A DNA stretch of 49,404 bases from F1-120-MAGs238 sp964484185 (lineage in GTDB: Bacteria > Planctomycetota > Phycisphaerae > Phycisphaerales > UBA1924), in the NCBI GenBank assembly GCA_964484185.1, contig CAZAEQ010000033.1:1-49404 (forward strand). Direction: 5' to 3'. A program made the position numbers and the translations under genes. The notes beneath the pieces were generated by a model that was given only the letters and a program-made list of their open reading frames with translations, searched no databases and had not been told where the DNA came from. This document shows, one piece after another, positions 40,843 to 48,968 of this stretch (position 1 is the stretch's first letter; the number at the start of each line of letters is the position of its first letter).

Positions 40843-41589
40843 TCATCGCAGAACGCGGGGATTGTCTACGGGCTCGCCGTCGGCATATTCCCACACCGTG
40901 ACCGCTATCTGCTTTACGCCCCACTTCATCGCCTGCTCGTGCGTCTTAAAGAGGACGTCAATGTGATTGCCCTTGATTTTGCTGCCACAATCAAGAACTG
41001 GCACGATCAGGTTGCCCGCATAGCCAGGCACTGACAACATTGATCCATACGGAAGTATCGAAGGGTCGGCGGCAACCAGTTGGAACGCATTAGTTTCAAC
41101 CGAGTGCATAGTCGCCGTGAGACCATCAGCAGAGTCGCCGCACGAACGGGCATCAGGAGAGTAACCCGTGACCATCATAAAGATCGTCTTTGCAGGTCTG
41201 ACGGGACGACCGTTAAACCATCTCGTATCACGCGAAATTGTAACTTTCTGAGAAATTGGAACGAGCGACAGTTGCGATGGGGTCGGCAATGAGGCCTGAA
41301 CTATGTCGCCGCCCATTTCAGTCGCAGTATCCGGTAGGGAACTGAATCTGCCAGGTCCATGCAGGCCGATCGGGCTCACGAGAACCATCGGCATTGCTGA
41401 TTCCTCGCTGCGCTCTTCGATCTGAACAGCCTCGACAGCAATCAGCGGCAGCGCCTGCCGCGATTCCTTTACAATCACTGCCGAATATGCAGTGATCACC
41501 AGCAGCGCGCAATAGCCAGCGCCATAGACCGCTCGACGCGATACTCGCGCACTGACTTTCTGCGCAAAATTTCGAATGTGTTCACTCAC
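40843..41589 (-). CDS. Membrane-anchored 3D-domain protein (double-psi barrel, MltA/Rpf-like C-terminus)
   Basis: From GTG 41589 the product is 248 aa: a short basic N-terminus, one membrane anchor (YGAGYCALLVITAYSAVIV), a linker of about 90 residues, and a C-terminal 3D domain with VTGYSPDARSCGDSADGLTATM, ADPSILPYGSML, and the signature Asp residues in VLDCGSKIKGNHIDVLF. 3D domains occur in cell-wall-acting proteins such as lytic transglycosylases and stationary-phase resuscitation factors. GTG 41589 has AAGG about ten bases upstream; ATG 41676 or TTG 41763 are other possible starts. It converges on the multicopper oxidase with 31 bp between. Confidence 0.75.
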   Translation of the reverse strand: MSEHIRNFAQKVSARVSRRAVYGAGYCALLVITAYSAVIVKESRQALPLIAVEAVQIEERSEESAMPMVLVSPIGLHGPGRFSSLPDTATEMGGDIVQASLPTPSQLSLVPISQKVTISRDTRWFNGRPVRPAKTIFMMVTGYSPDARSCGDSADGLTATMHSVETNAFQLVAADPSILPYGSMLSVPGYAGNLIVPVLDCGSKIKGNHIDVLFKTHEQAMKWGVKQIAVTVWEYADGEPVDNPRVLR

Positions 41590-41906
41590 AGCAGCCTTGC
41601 CTCTTACCGCAGCGCGAACGCCATGCACTGGGTCAATTTCCCTTTGGCACAACGGTATGACGGCCCCACGCGCCATCGCGCCAATTGATGTGCTTGAAGA
41701 GCTTTGTTCAGGCAAAGCAATTACACCCTGTTTCGGGGAATACCCCCTCTGCCAAATTGGCAATCACTCCACCGAACGTCGCAATTCTGACGCTCGTGAG
41801 CCTGTTCTGGTTTCAAAATAGGCCCTGGGAGCCCAAAAACGCCACTTTTCGTCTGGCAAGCGGTTTGCTCTAAGTACGGTATCAAACCAAAAACGGAGCG
41901 TTATCT
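41590..41906. other. 317-bp region between divergent 3D-protein and htpX genes
   Basis: If the 3D-protein starts at 41589, this region carries both promoters. It contains GGGG-AATA-CCCC at about 41735-41746 and GCCAA-A-TTGGC at 41751-41761, two small palindromes. Part of it may be coding if the 3D protein starts further upstream. Confidence 0.4.
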
Positions 41907-42746
41907 ATGACTGCCTTTTTCAACAACCTGAAGACCGTGCTCTTCCTTGGAATGCTCACCGGGCTCATCGTTGCGGTGGGTGGTCTCATGGGCAAACAGT
42001 ACATTTTGCCCTTTCTTGCAATCAGCATTGTGATGAATTTTGGAATCTGGTTCTTTTCCGACACAATTGCAATCAAGTCAATGCAGGGGCGCGAGGTCAC
42101 TGCGGCCAACGGTCCTGATCTGTATCGCCTGGTCGAAGAGCTTTCACTAAATGCGGGGGTTCCTACGCCACGTGTTTATATGTGTCCGCAGCAGTCTCCA
42201 AACGCGTTCGCAACAGGGCGTTCTCCCTCACATTCTGCCGTCGCAGTGACCGAAGGTGCTGTTCGATTGCTGAACTACGAGGAACTCCGAGGTGTCCTGG
42301 CACACGAACTCGCACATATCAAGAATCGCGACACACTCATCTCGACCGTCGCGGCGGTCGTCGCCGGTGTCCTTGCATCAATTGCCCAATGGGGATTCCT
42401 CCTCGGAGGCAACCGCGAGAATTCAAACCCACTCATCGCCCTGGTTGTGACAATCGTCGCAGCACTAGGTGCGGCGATGCTCAGAGCAGCCATCAGTCGC
42501 TCTCGCGAGTTTGTTGCAGATGCAGATGGCGCGAGAATCGCTGGCAACCCCAACGGATTGATTTCAGCGCTTCGCAAACTGGAGATGGCGGGCCGACAAG
42601 TGCCACTCCACACACCAAACCCCGCGATGAACAACATGTTCATCATCGAGCCATTCGCTGGCAAGAGCATGCTCAACATGTTTGCCACGCATCCACCAAC
42701 CGAAGACCGCGTCGCCGCGCTCACAGCGCTGCGTCAGCTGATGTAG
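41907..42746 (+). CDS. htpX: Membrane metalloprotease HtpX
   Basis: The 279-aa product is an M48B zinc protease that degrades misfolded membrane proteins. Two N-terminal spans (about 12-28 and 33-51), the zinc site HELAH (133-137, catalytic Glu134), two further spans (about 145-168 and 175-195), and the third ligand in SREFVADADGA (Glu201) are all present, as is the C-terminal THPPTEDR. ATG 41907 follows GGAG. Length and layout match the family. Its stop is only 2 bp from the convergent stop at 42749. HtpX genes are often stress-induced; no operator is recognised here. Confidence 0.95.
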   Translation: MTAFFNNLKTVLFLGMLTGLIVAVGGLMGKQYILPFLAISIVMNFGIWFFSDTIAIKSMQGREVTAANGPDLYRLVEELSLNAGVPTPRVYMCPQQSPNAFATGRSPSHSAVAVTEGAVRLLNYEELRGVLAHELAHIKNRDTLISTVAAVVAGVLASIAQWGFLLGGNRENSNPLIALVVTIVAALGAAMLRAAISRSREFVADADGARIAGNPNGLISALRKLEMAGRQVPLHTPNPAMNNMFIIEPFAGKSMLNMFATHPPTEDRVAALTALRQLM

Positions 42747-42748
42747 AT

Positions 42749-43459
42749 TCAAAATGCTGAAAGATCCTCAAACAAGCCGCGCCGGCGCAGTTTGTCCGGG
42801 CGCGGCTCAGTCATCGCAAGCCGACACTCAGTAACAAATCGCTGATGCAGTTTCTCGTGCTCAGGCAGGCACATCATTGATTCCCAGAGATCGTCGACGC
42901 GAAACGCCGCGGGATCTGTGGATTTCAGCTTGGAGATCGCGACATCCCCCACCGCCTCAACGGCGAGCATGAACCAACCCACATCAGGCGCAGCGCCATC
43001 CGGAATCTCCACCCCATCGATTTTTGGCGCTTCAATCTGGGTGCGAAAACTGCGATCTGAAGTCACGGCAACAACCGGCCATTTTCCGGTGCTTGTCCGC
43101 GGCTCTCGCGTCAGTATCGCCGCCGGGATCTGACGCGCAAACGTGAGTTCTCGAACAATCGCAGCGTCGGCCGCGATCAGTGGCGGCTTGAGCAAGTAAC
43201 ATGCAGACTCAAGAAGTGTCTCTTCTGACGGCAGTGAAACCAGGACTTTCACAACACCCGTGTCGGTCGCCATGTGCCGTCGCTGGCGCCGCGCCTCCTG
43301 GAGCGGAAGGATGATCCGCGCCATCGTCTCAAAATCCCTCGTCCGCCTTGCAAGATCCATTGCCTTTACGCATAGCGTCTCGACCTCAAAATACGAGGTC
43401 GCGAGCAACGCCGCGCTCGCGCGTTCCATCAATTGATTGACTGATTCAGAGATCCCCAC
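42749..43459 (-). CDS. Hypothetical protein (236 aa), helical N-terminus
   Basis: GTG 43459 starts a 236-aa product. The N-terminal 60 residues form Ala/Arg-rich helices with a TPR-like rhythm (ASAALLATSYFEVETLCVKAMDLARR). The middle has a mixed alpha/beta feel (VVKVLVSLPSEETLLESACYLLKP, KWPVVAVTSDRSF). The C-terminus is helical and charged. I do not recognise a family. It follows the gene at 43467-44090 by 7 bp on the same strand, so the two are one operon, probably with the LAB_N and glycosyltransferase genes further upstream. Confidence 0.65.
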   Translation of the reverse strand: MGISESVNQLMERASAALLATSYFEVETLCVKAMDLARRTRDFETMARIILPLQEARRQRRHMATDTGVVKVLVSLPSEETLLESACYLLKPPLIAADAAIVRELTFARQIPAAILTREPRTSTGKWPVVAVTSDRSFRTQIEAPKIDGVEIPDGAAPDVGWFMLAVEAVGDVAISKLKSTDPAAFRVDDLWESMMCLPEHEKLHQRFVTECRLAMTEPRPDKLRRRGLFEDLSAF

Positions 43460-43466
43460 GTCCCGT

Positions 43467-44090
43467 TCAGCCCTTCGTATGCGTTGGTTTCACAAGGCAA
43501 GCCGCAAGTTTCCGCAATGCCACAACCCAATGCTCACACTGAACGTCCAGGTCGTATGCCAGCGTGTCCGCGGCACTCGACCAGTCCTTGGCTTCAATGG
43601 CATGCTTGAGTTCACCCAGGTCAATCGAAAGGGCCGCAATCAGCGGCTTAAGCTCAACTTCAGCTTCGCGACCCAGACTTTCAATACTCACATTCAGAAT
43701 GTCTACCGAACCCTGGACTGCACGTTGAATCGAGCCCCAGGTCTGAAGTACCGGGCCTAGAACCTCAAATGCCTTCTCCTGATCACCAAGTTGCAACTGC
43801 TCCGCGGCGGCAAGTTGTGTCGCCCTGGTCTGCGCGAGAACTTCTGCCGCACTGGCAAATGTCGTTGCTACCAGCTGGCGTCGAGAGATACTCAGAAATT
43901 CAAGGCGCTGAGGTTTCAGATCGGCGTACGCCGGGTCTTCAAGAAATTCATCAGTCACTATGGTGCCGTCGGCGCGAGCCTCGACTATCACCTGATGAAG
44001 CTCATCAGCGATGAGGTTCGCTGCATTCACCGCTTCACCAAAGCTTGTAACGGTCAGAGCGAGCGGTTTGCTGTCAAGAAATACCTGCAT
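43467..44090 (-). CDS. Hypothetical protein (207 aa), mainly helical
   Basis: ATG 44090 follows GGAGG by five bases and gives 207 aa. The first 45 residues form a small alpha/beta part (MQVFLDSKPLALTVTSFGEAV, then VIVEARADGTIVTDEFLED). The remaining 150 residues are Ala/Leu/Glu-rich helices (AEVLAQTRATQLAAAEQLQLG) suggesting a helical bundle or coiled coil. No family is identified. It is co-directional with its two neighbours. Confidence 0.65.
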   Translation of the reverse strand: MQVFLDSKPLALTVTSFGEAVNAANLIADELHQVIVEARADGTIVTDEFLEDPAYADLKPQRLEFLSISRRQLVATTFASAAEVLAQTRATQLAAAEQLQLGDQEKAFEVLGPVLQTWGSIQRAVQGSVDILNVSIESLGREAEVELKPLIAALSIDLGELKHAIEAKDWSSAADTLAYDLDVQCEHWVVALRKLAACLVKPTHTKG

Positions 44091-44151
44091 CAATGCCTCC
44101 GTGCGCCGTTCCGCACGGCAGTTATTCTATCGACCCAACACCATCCGGCGC

Positions 44152-44766
44152 TTAAGGAACCACAGTCGGTCCAACAGCGGCCTTGGCATCCCGGCGTCTT
44201 TGCTTTGCAATCAATTTCAGATTGCGAGCATACACGACAATTCCCGAGCACTGGCCGAGCACGCCAACGACATCCTGACGCCACACAAAATACGTGAAAA
44301 CTGCGATCCCTCCAAACAGACTCAGCCACCAGAAGACCGGCGGAATCACACTCTGTTTAGTCTTCTCACTTGCAATCCACTGCACAACCATTCGACCTGC
44401 GAAGGCAATCTGACCAACCATTCCGAGCGTGAACCACGCGACACTTCCCCAGCTTGTGGTTTTTGTGGCTCGAAATACCGGGTTGCTTCCAACCTCAGCA
44501 ACTCCGCGGTACGCCTGTTCACCGAACATTGCTTTGAATTCCGCCGGTGTCAGCTGCGGGCTCTCAAATCCGCCGCGAAGCTTGATCTGCAGCTGTGCTT
44601 CCTGACCTGGCTGCGGCTGGTAGTACTCGACTATTCCCTTCTGACTGCCCACCTGAAAATCAACGTGCTCAGCCCCGCTTCGTTTCGTCACTCCGTGCGG
44701 ACCCATCACAAGCCAGACGCCGAGCCCCAGGATAAGCACCATGAGTGCGGCAGGTTCCCACTTCAT
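44152..44766 (-). CDS. Membrane protein with lipid-A-disaccharide-synthase N-terminal (LAB_N) domain
   Basis: The 204-aa product has a first membrane span (about 6-21), an exposed loop of about 75 residues (HVDFQVGSQKGIVEYYQP), then an LAB_N-type membrane module with three spans: WGSVAWFTLGMVGQIAFAGR, VFWWLSLFGGIAVFTYFV, and VVGVLGQCSGIVVYARNL. LAB_N proteins sit beside glycosyltransferases and are thought to help glycolipid assembly. Its ATG overlaps the stop of the GT2 gene by 4 bp, so the two are coupled. Without the synthase domain it is not LpxB itself. Confidence 0.85.
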   Translation of the reverse strand: MKWEPAALMVLILGLGVWLVMGPHGVTKRSGAEHVDFQVGSQKGIVEYYQPQPGQEAQLQIKLRGGFESPQLTPAEFKAMFGEQAYRGVAEVGSNPVFRATKTTSWGSVAWFTLGMVGQIAFAGRMVVQWIASEKTKQSVIPPVFWWLSLFGGIAVFTYFVWRQDVVGVLGQCSGIVVYARNLKLIAKQRRRDAKAAVGPTVVP

Positions 44767-45557
44767 GGCTGACCTCCGCGCGAGGCAACCTCGGCATGAT
44801 CGACAGGCCTGCGACGGTTTCGCATGTACCGAACTGCAAAACAGTCAATCAGGCCAGGAATGCCGCGCTGCACAATCCCAAAGCCGTACTTGGTTTCACC
44901 GGCAACGCGTGGTCGATGGTTGACCGGCATTTCCACTACTGTGTACCCAAGGTGACGAGCCATGACCGGAATAAACCGATGCATGCCCTTGAACTCCAGC
45001 GGTAGCTTCACCGCAATCTCCCTTCGCATAACGCGAAGTGAACAGCCCGTGTCTCGGATGGTGTCGCCCAGAATCATCCCACGGAATACGCGTCCGATCC
45101 AACTCGTGATCTTTCGAATCACATTGTCCTGACGCGCCTGCGACCGATCGCCCTGCACCATGTCTGCGCCGGTCTCTTTCATCTTTCGCAGCATTGTGGG
45201 AATGTCGGCCGGATCGTTCTGAAGGTCGGCATCAAGCGAGGCAACCATTCTGCCCCGGCACGAACGAAACCCCGCATGAAACGCCGCCGATTGCCCATTT
45301 CCCTTGCCCGGCGGCGTGTGTGTCATGGCGATACAACGAAGCCACGCATGCTTCTGCATCAGTTCCTTCACCGCCGAACGCGTGGAATCAGTTGAACCGT
45401 CGTCCACAATAATGAATTCATAGCTGTAGCCAGATGTCGACATGGCGTCAAAAACCTGGGCTACCAGAACAGCGATGTTCTCCTGCTCATTGTGAGCGGG
45501 CGCGACGATGCTGATGTCAAGGTCGCCAGGTCCAGGCTGAATTTCCCCATTTGCCAC
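44763..45557 (-). CDS. GT2 family glycosyltransferase (DPM1/ArnC-like)
   Basis: The 264-aa product has a GT-A fold: ISIVAPAHNEQENI (15-28), VDDGSTDST (51-59), and the metal-binding SLDADLQND with Asp109 and Asp111. The region YRGMH...VMARHLGYTVVEMPVNHRPRVAGETKYG is typical of polyprenyl-phosphate sugar transferases. It has no C-terminal membrane spans, so membrane contact may come from the coupled LAB_N protein. It probably transfers a sugar to a lipid carrier. The start is GTG 45557. Confidence 0.88.
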   Translation of the reverse strand: MANGEIQPGPGDLDISIVAPAHNEQENIAVLVAQVFDAMSTSGYSYEFIIVDDGSTDSTRSAVKELMQKHAWLRCIAMTHTPPGKGNGQSAAFHAGFRSCRGRMVASLDADLQNDPADIPTMLRKMKETGADMVQGDRSQARQDNVIRKITSWIGRVFRGMILGDTIRDTGCSLRVMRREIAVKLPLEFKGMHRFIPVMARHLGYTVVEMPVNHRPRVAGETKYGFGIVQRGIPGLIDCFAVRYMRNRRRPVDHAEVASRGGQP

Positions 45558-45653
45558 GCCGCATCCTAGGGCGATGCACGACTAGGTTTTTGCACCCTAC
45601 AGTGGGCCTGAGATCTGTTTCAATTCGGCCGGAAGTTCACGCAGGACCACACA

Positions 45654-46052
45654 ATGCACCTTCGACATTCAGATGTAGACCATGGCCCGGCAACCGTTCC
45701 GGTGAAAGTTATTCTGGAAGACCCGGAAGGCCTGACCGGGAACTCCAAGGCCGAGCACGACCTGCTTGCGGCCAAGGGTGAGTCATTGCTCGAAGTAGCC
45801 ATGGAATCAGGGATCAATATCGAGCACGCCTGCGGCGGAGTATGCGCATGTTCGACCTGTCACGTATACGTTCTTGAAGGAATGGACCAGCTGGCGGAAG
45901 CGACCGAGGCCGAAGAAGATCGCGTTGAAGAGGCTCCCGGCCTGCAGCGAAACAGCCGCCTGGCATGCCAGTGCATCGTGAAGGGCGATGGCCCGGTAGT
46001 TTTTAAAGTGCCATCATGGAATCGAAATGCAGTGAAGGAAATTCCGCATTAG
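45654..46052 (+). CDS. fdx: [2Fe-2S] ferredoxin, adrenodoxin/Isc type
   Basis: The 132-aa product has the four cluster cysteines in the adrenodoxin-type order: HACGGVCACSTCHVYV and later LACQC. A 2Fe-2S fold is supported by GESLLEVAMESGINIEH before the first Cys and by DRVEEAPGLQRNSRLACQ. Such ferredoxins give electrons to Fe-S cluster assembly or to oxygenases. No isc genes are next to it. Its N-terminus is about 15 residues longer than usual. ATG 45654 follows AGGA. The stop lies 3 bp from the convergent pilin-type gene. Confidence 0.9.
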   Translation: MHLRHSDVDHGPATVPVKVILEDPEGLTGNSKAEHDLLAAKGESLLEVAMESGINIEHACGGVCACSTCHVYVLEGMDQLAEATEAEEDRVEEAPGLQRNSRLACQCIVKGDGPVVFKVPSWNRNAVKEIPH

Positions 46053-46055
46053 CGA

Positions 46056-47297
46056 TTATTTCAGTGTGCGGCTGAAGCTTCCTTCGACCAGGTAGATATC
46101 ACCAACAAATGTGAAGCCGTGCGGAATGCTTGTTCTAATCGCATTGTTGTAGACCAGCTGCGGCGATCCGATAAACCTCGCATCTGACTCGGAAACGGCT
46201 GTTCCAAGAAGCCTTTGGTTTCCGCCGAGAACAAGCGATTTGGCTACTACCAGACCCGTCATTCGACTTGCATATGTGTCAAGCTTGTCAACGTCTGTCG
46301 TTCCGATGCGATCTGTACCTGCTGCCCCGGCCGGATTGAGATTCACTGAAATTGTGGCCTCAGACAGGTTAGTTGCATCTGAAATAAGCGAGACTTTCCC
46401 GTCACAAAGCAAGATCGGATAAGTCGAAATACCCGTAACCCAGTTAACACTTTTCGAGACTTCTACACCAGCGGTCGCATTGATGAACACCAGAGTTGCG
46501 ACAATGCGCGAGTCGCGAACTATGACCGCATTGTTTTCACAGTCGATAATATAAACACCGTAGGTATTCGTGACTCCCCAGGGCGTCACATCCTGCCCTA
46601 CAACCTGATTCTCGATTTTTCCGGCACTGAGTTTTGCATATCGCACCGCCGTTCCGATGCTCTTGTAGTATGTGAGCACGCTCGCCATGTCGATGGTAGA
46701 TAATGAGGTTGAGCTCACTCCCAGGCCACCGGTGTAAGTCAGTCCTGTCCCCAGTGTTCCAACATTCACTCTTTGAGCAATCGTCGAAAGCACCGCCAGC
46801 GAACTGGTTCCGGCACGAATGGTACCCATACCCGTGACAGTTGAAGTCTCGAATGAAAGGCTGGTCTGCGCGCAGACAACGTTTTCAAAATGCTCAGGAA
46901 TTACAGCCGCCGCGCGGGCCTGAACTTCAAGTGCGACTCGACTGCCTCCCGATGTTCCCACCGAAGTCACCTTCAGCGTATTAAACGATGGGACCGTAAT
47001 ATCACCGATGCTGTCTTTTATCGATGCAGTGTATTGAGCAGGTCCGACCGACACACCGTTTGCAATCGTTCCACTGCCAACCCGACTCCGCCATCCGCTT
47101 TGGTGCATGAACGCAATCGCATGATCCACGCCCGATTCTGCGGCGAGCCGGGCTTCAATCGAGTCCTTTGCGACCACAGAAGCAAACACATCCCGACGAG
47201 CAAGTTCGAGTCCAAGAAGCGCCATCGTGACCACAAGGACACTGGTAGCCAGCACCACAAGGTAAATGCTTCCGCGGCGGCGGCAAGCCAATCTCAT
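46056..47297 (-). CDS. PilX-like/general secretion minor-pilin-type protein, last gene of the pilin operon
   Basis: The 413-aa product starts with a positively charged N-terminus and a membrane helix (RRRGSIYLVVLATSVLVVTMALLGLELARRD) followed by ARLAAESGVDHAIAFM, as in PilX/GspK-type minor pilins. It lacks a clear prepilin cleavage motif with Glu5. The long C-terminal domain is beta-rich and repetitive in Ser/Thr/Val, more like a parallel beta-helix (MGTIRAGTSSLAVLSTIAQR). Its ATG overlaps the stop of the PilV-like gene by 4 bp. It probably caps or decorates the pseudopilus. Confidence 0.7.
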   Translation of the reverse strand: MRLACRRRGSIYLVVLATSVLVVTMALLGLELARRDVFASVVAKDSIEARLAAESGVDHAIAFMHQSGWRSRVGSGTIANGVSVGPAQYTASIKDSIGDITVPSFNTLKVTSVGTSGGSRVALEVQARAAAVIPEHFENVVCAQTSLSFETSTVTGMGTIRAGTSSLAVLSTIAQRVNVGTLGTGLTYTGGLGVSSTSLSTIDMASVLTYYKSIGTAVRYAKLSAGKIENQVVGQDVTPWGVTNTYGVYIIDCENNAVIVRDSRIVATLVFINATAGVEVSKSVNWVTGISTYPILLCDGKVSLISDATNLSEATISVNLNPAGAAGTDRIGTTDVDKLDTYASRMTGLVVAKSLVLGGNQRLLGTAVSESDARFIGSPQLVYNNAIRTSIPHGFTFVGDIYLVEGSFSRTLK

Positions 47298-47890
47298 GGA
47301 AGCACCGCCTTATTGACAAAGGTCAAATCTGTTGCGGCTTTGCCGTTTGGCACTTTATAAAACGCCTGCATCGCATCGGCTCGCAGCGCGGAGAGCACAG
47401 TTGTCTTACCACGTCGAGTTGTCACTGTGACTGTTACCCGAACCAGTCCAGTGCGTGATCCGCTTGTTACCGCTGGGTTGGCCACAGTCACGCTTTCCAC
47501 CTTGACCGCTCGAGTCCAACCCGTAAATCCTGTCATCGGAGTTCCATCCCCGTACTGCGGCGGCGACTCGCTCCAGTTTGCGAAATCATCGATGTCATCA
47601 AAAGTCTGTTTTCGAGCCGAGTCCTCACCAAGGTCCACTCCCAGTAACCCGGTTACAAGTCCACCGATAAGTCCGGTGGATGGCTCCCCTGCATAATTCG
47701 ACAGTACTTCGGCGAGCATTCCCTCCGCCAGCGCGGCCGCCCGCGCATCCTCTGATGCGCTTGCCCGCATGTGTGCCCCGACTTCCACAGCTCGCATTCC
47801 GGCGATAAGAAGTCCGCTGAGCACCATGATGCTCATAATGCACTCGACAAGGCTGAACGCCCGGGATTGATTCGTTGGTTTGCGATTCAT
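47294..47890 (-). CDS. Prepilin-type protein, PilV/GspI-like
   Basis: The 198-aa product has a prepilin leader and cleavage site (RAF|SLVECIMSIMVLSGLL with Glu5), then a long helix MRAVEVGAHMRASASEDARAAALAEGMLAEVL. The C-terminal domain contains VKVESVTVANP and VRVTVTVTTRRGKTT strands. This fits the PilV/GspI minor pseudopilin class. It overlaps both neighbours by ATGA junctions at 47887-47890 and 47294-47297. Confidence 0.82.
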   Translation of the reverse strand: MNRKPTNQSRAFSLVECIMSIMVLSGLLIAGMRAVEVGAHMRASASEDARAAALAEGMLAEVLSNYAGEPSTGLIGGLVTGLLGVDLGEDSARKQTFDDIDDFANWSESPPQYGDGTPMTGFTGWTRAVKVESVTVANPAVTSGSRTGLVRVTVTVTTRRGKTTVLSALRADAMQAFYKVPNGKAATDLTFVNKAVLP

Positions 47891-48393
47891 GGAATCACCG
47901 CGTGTGACATGCCGGAAATTTTCGCGACGACTTTGGGGGCGGCTGGATTTGATGAGGTAAGTTCAACCTGCACGGTTTCAAGCGTTTTGGTCAACGGAGT
48001 TCCGGCAACCTCGCGATACCGCCACAGGAGTTCCAGGGTCTGAACGGCAGGACAGATCGTCTCGGATTCACCCGCGTTAAGCGTTCGTTTCCATGGCCTG
48101 CCGGCTCCGGCCCACTCGTATACAACGGTGTCAGCTACCGCATCGCCAGTGCAATCGGGGACAATAAACTCACATTTCGCAGGTGAGCCCAGGGTGACCT
48201 GAGTTGCCCATGAAACATCGAAGCTGAAACGGTCGACTGCTCGGGTGAGTTGATTTGCTCTGGAAAGTGAACTGGAGTCGTCCGGGAGAGCCTTGGACAT
48301 GATCACAAACAGCGATCCAATTGCTCCAAGGACAAGCGAACTGATTGCCATTGAGACAAGTGTTTCGGCAAGCGTAAACCCGCGGCGGTTCAT
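47887..48393 (-). CDS. Prepilin-type protein, PilW/GspJ-like
   Basis: The 168-aa product begins MNRRG|FTLAETLVSMAISSLVLGAIGS, a class III prepilin signal with Glu5 of the mature pilin. The rest has SRANQLTRAVDRFSFDVSWATQVTL and two Cys (CEFIVPDC) likely to form a disulfide. The TLETVQVELTSSNP strand near the end fits the minor pseudopilin J/PilW class. It overlaps the neighbouring genes by 4 bp on each side. Confidence 0.82.
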   Translation of the reverse strand: MNRRGFTLAETLVSMAISSLVLGAIGSLFVIMSKALPDDSSSLSRANQLTRAVDRFSFDVSWATQVTLGSPAKCEFIVPDCTGDAVADTVVYEWAGAGRPWKRTLNAGESETICPAVQTLELLWRYREVAGTPLTKTLETVQVELTSSNPAAPKVVAKISGMSHAVIP

Positions 48394-48938
48394 TTTGCCT
48401 CCGGTTCCGCGATACGCGAGGGAGCTGTCCCAACTGAAATAGAACTCACACTTACCGTCGAACTGATCGTCACAACAATTGTGTCACTGCCAACTGCAAG
48501 CGTGACCTTTCCGGATCCAACGATTTCACCACGCCCATCAACATCAAAAGTCATAGAGGCAGCCTTCGCTGGAAGCTCCATTGAAGCTTTGTAGGGCGGC
48601 TCGGAAAACACTACCGTGTACTTGCCTTTGCCAGCGAGCAACCCTGACCCCGAACTGGTGATGTAGTATGTCGAGCCGACCGCATCAAATGTCGCGGTAC
48701 GAGTTTGTCCATCTGCGCGGCATGCATCCCGCATGAGCGACACATCAGACTGAATTCTTCTCGCTGCGCCCTCGAGCCGATATCGCGCCTCGGCCGCCGC
48801 GTATCGTGGAATGGCAATCGCTGCAATCACAACCATTATGACAAGTACAAGAACGACTTCGACAAGACTGAAAGCGAGCAAAGCTCGCCCCTCCGGGCGA
48901 GCCTTACTCATGTTCGCATGTGCCACAGGAGCCTTCAT
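48390..48938 (-). CDS. Prepilin-type protein, GspH/FimT-like
   Basis: The 182-aa product starts at ATG 48938 (GGAGG five to six bases upstream) with a long leader of about 20 residues and then AF|SLVEVVLVLVIMVVIAAIAIPRYAAAEARYRLEGAARRI. The C-terminal beta domain (SDVSLMRDACRADGQTRTATFD..., MTFDVDGRGEIVGSG) fits GspH/FimT minor pseudopilins. An upstream in-frame TTG adds five residues and is rejected. It is the second gene of the operon, 30 bp after the major pilin gene. Confidence 0.85.
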   Translation of the reverse strand: MKAPVAHANMSKARPEGRALLAFSLVEVVLVLVIMVVIAAIAIPRYAAAEARYRLEGAARRIQSDVSLMRDACRADGQTRTATFDAVGSTYYITSSGSGLLAGKGKYTVVFSEPPYKASMELPAKAASMTFDVDGRGEIVGSGKVTLAVGSDTIVVTISSTVSVSSISVGTAPSRIAEPEAK

Positions 48939-48968
48939 GACAGCCTCCGGCAATGTGATATTTCCGAC

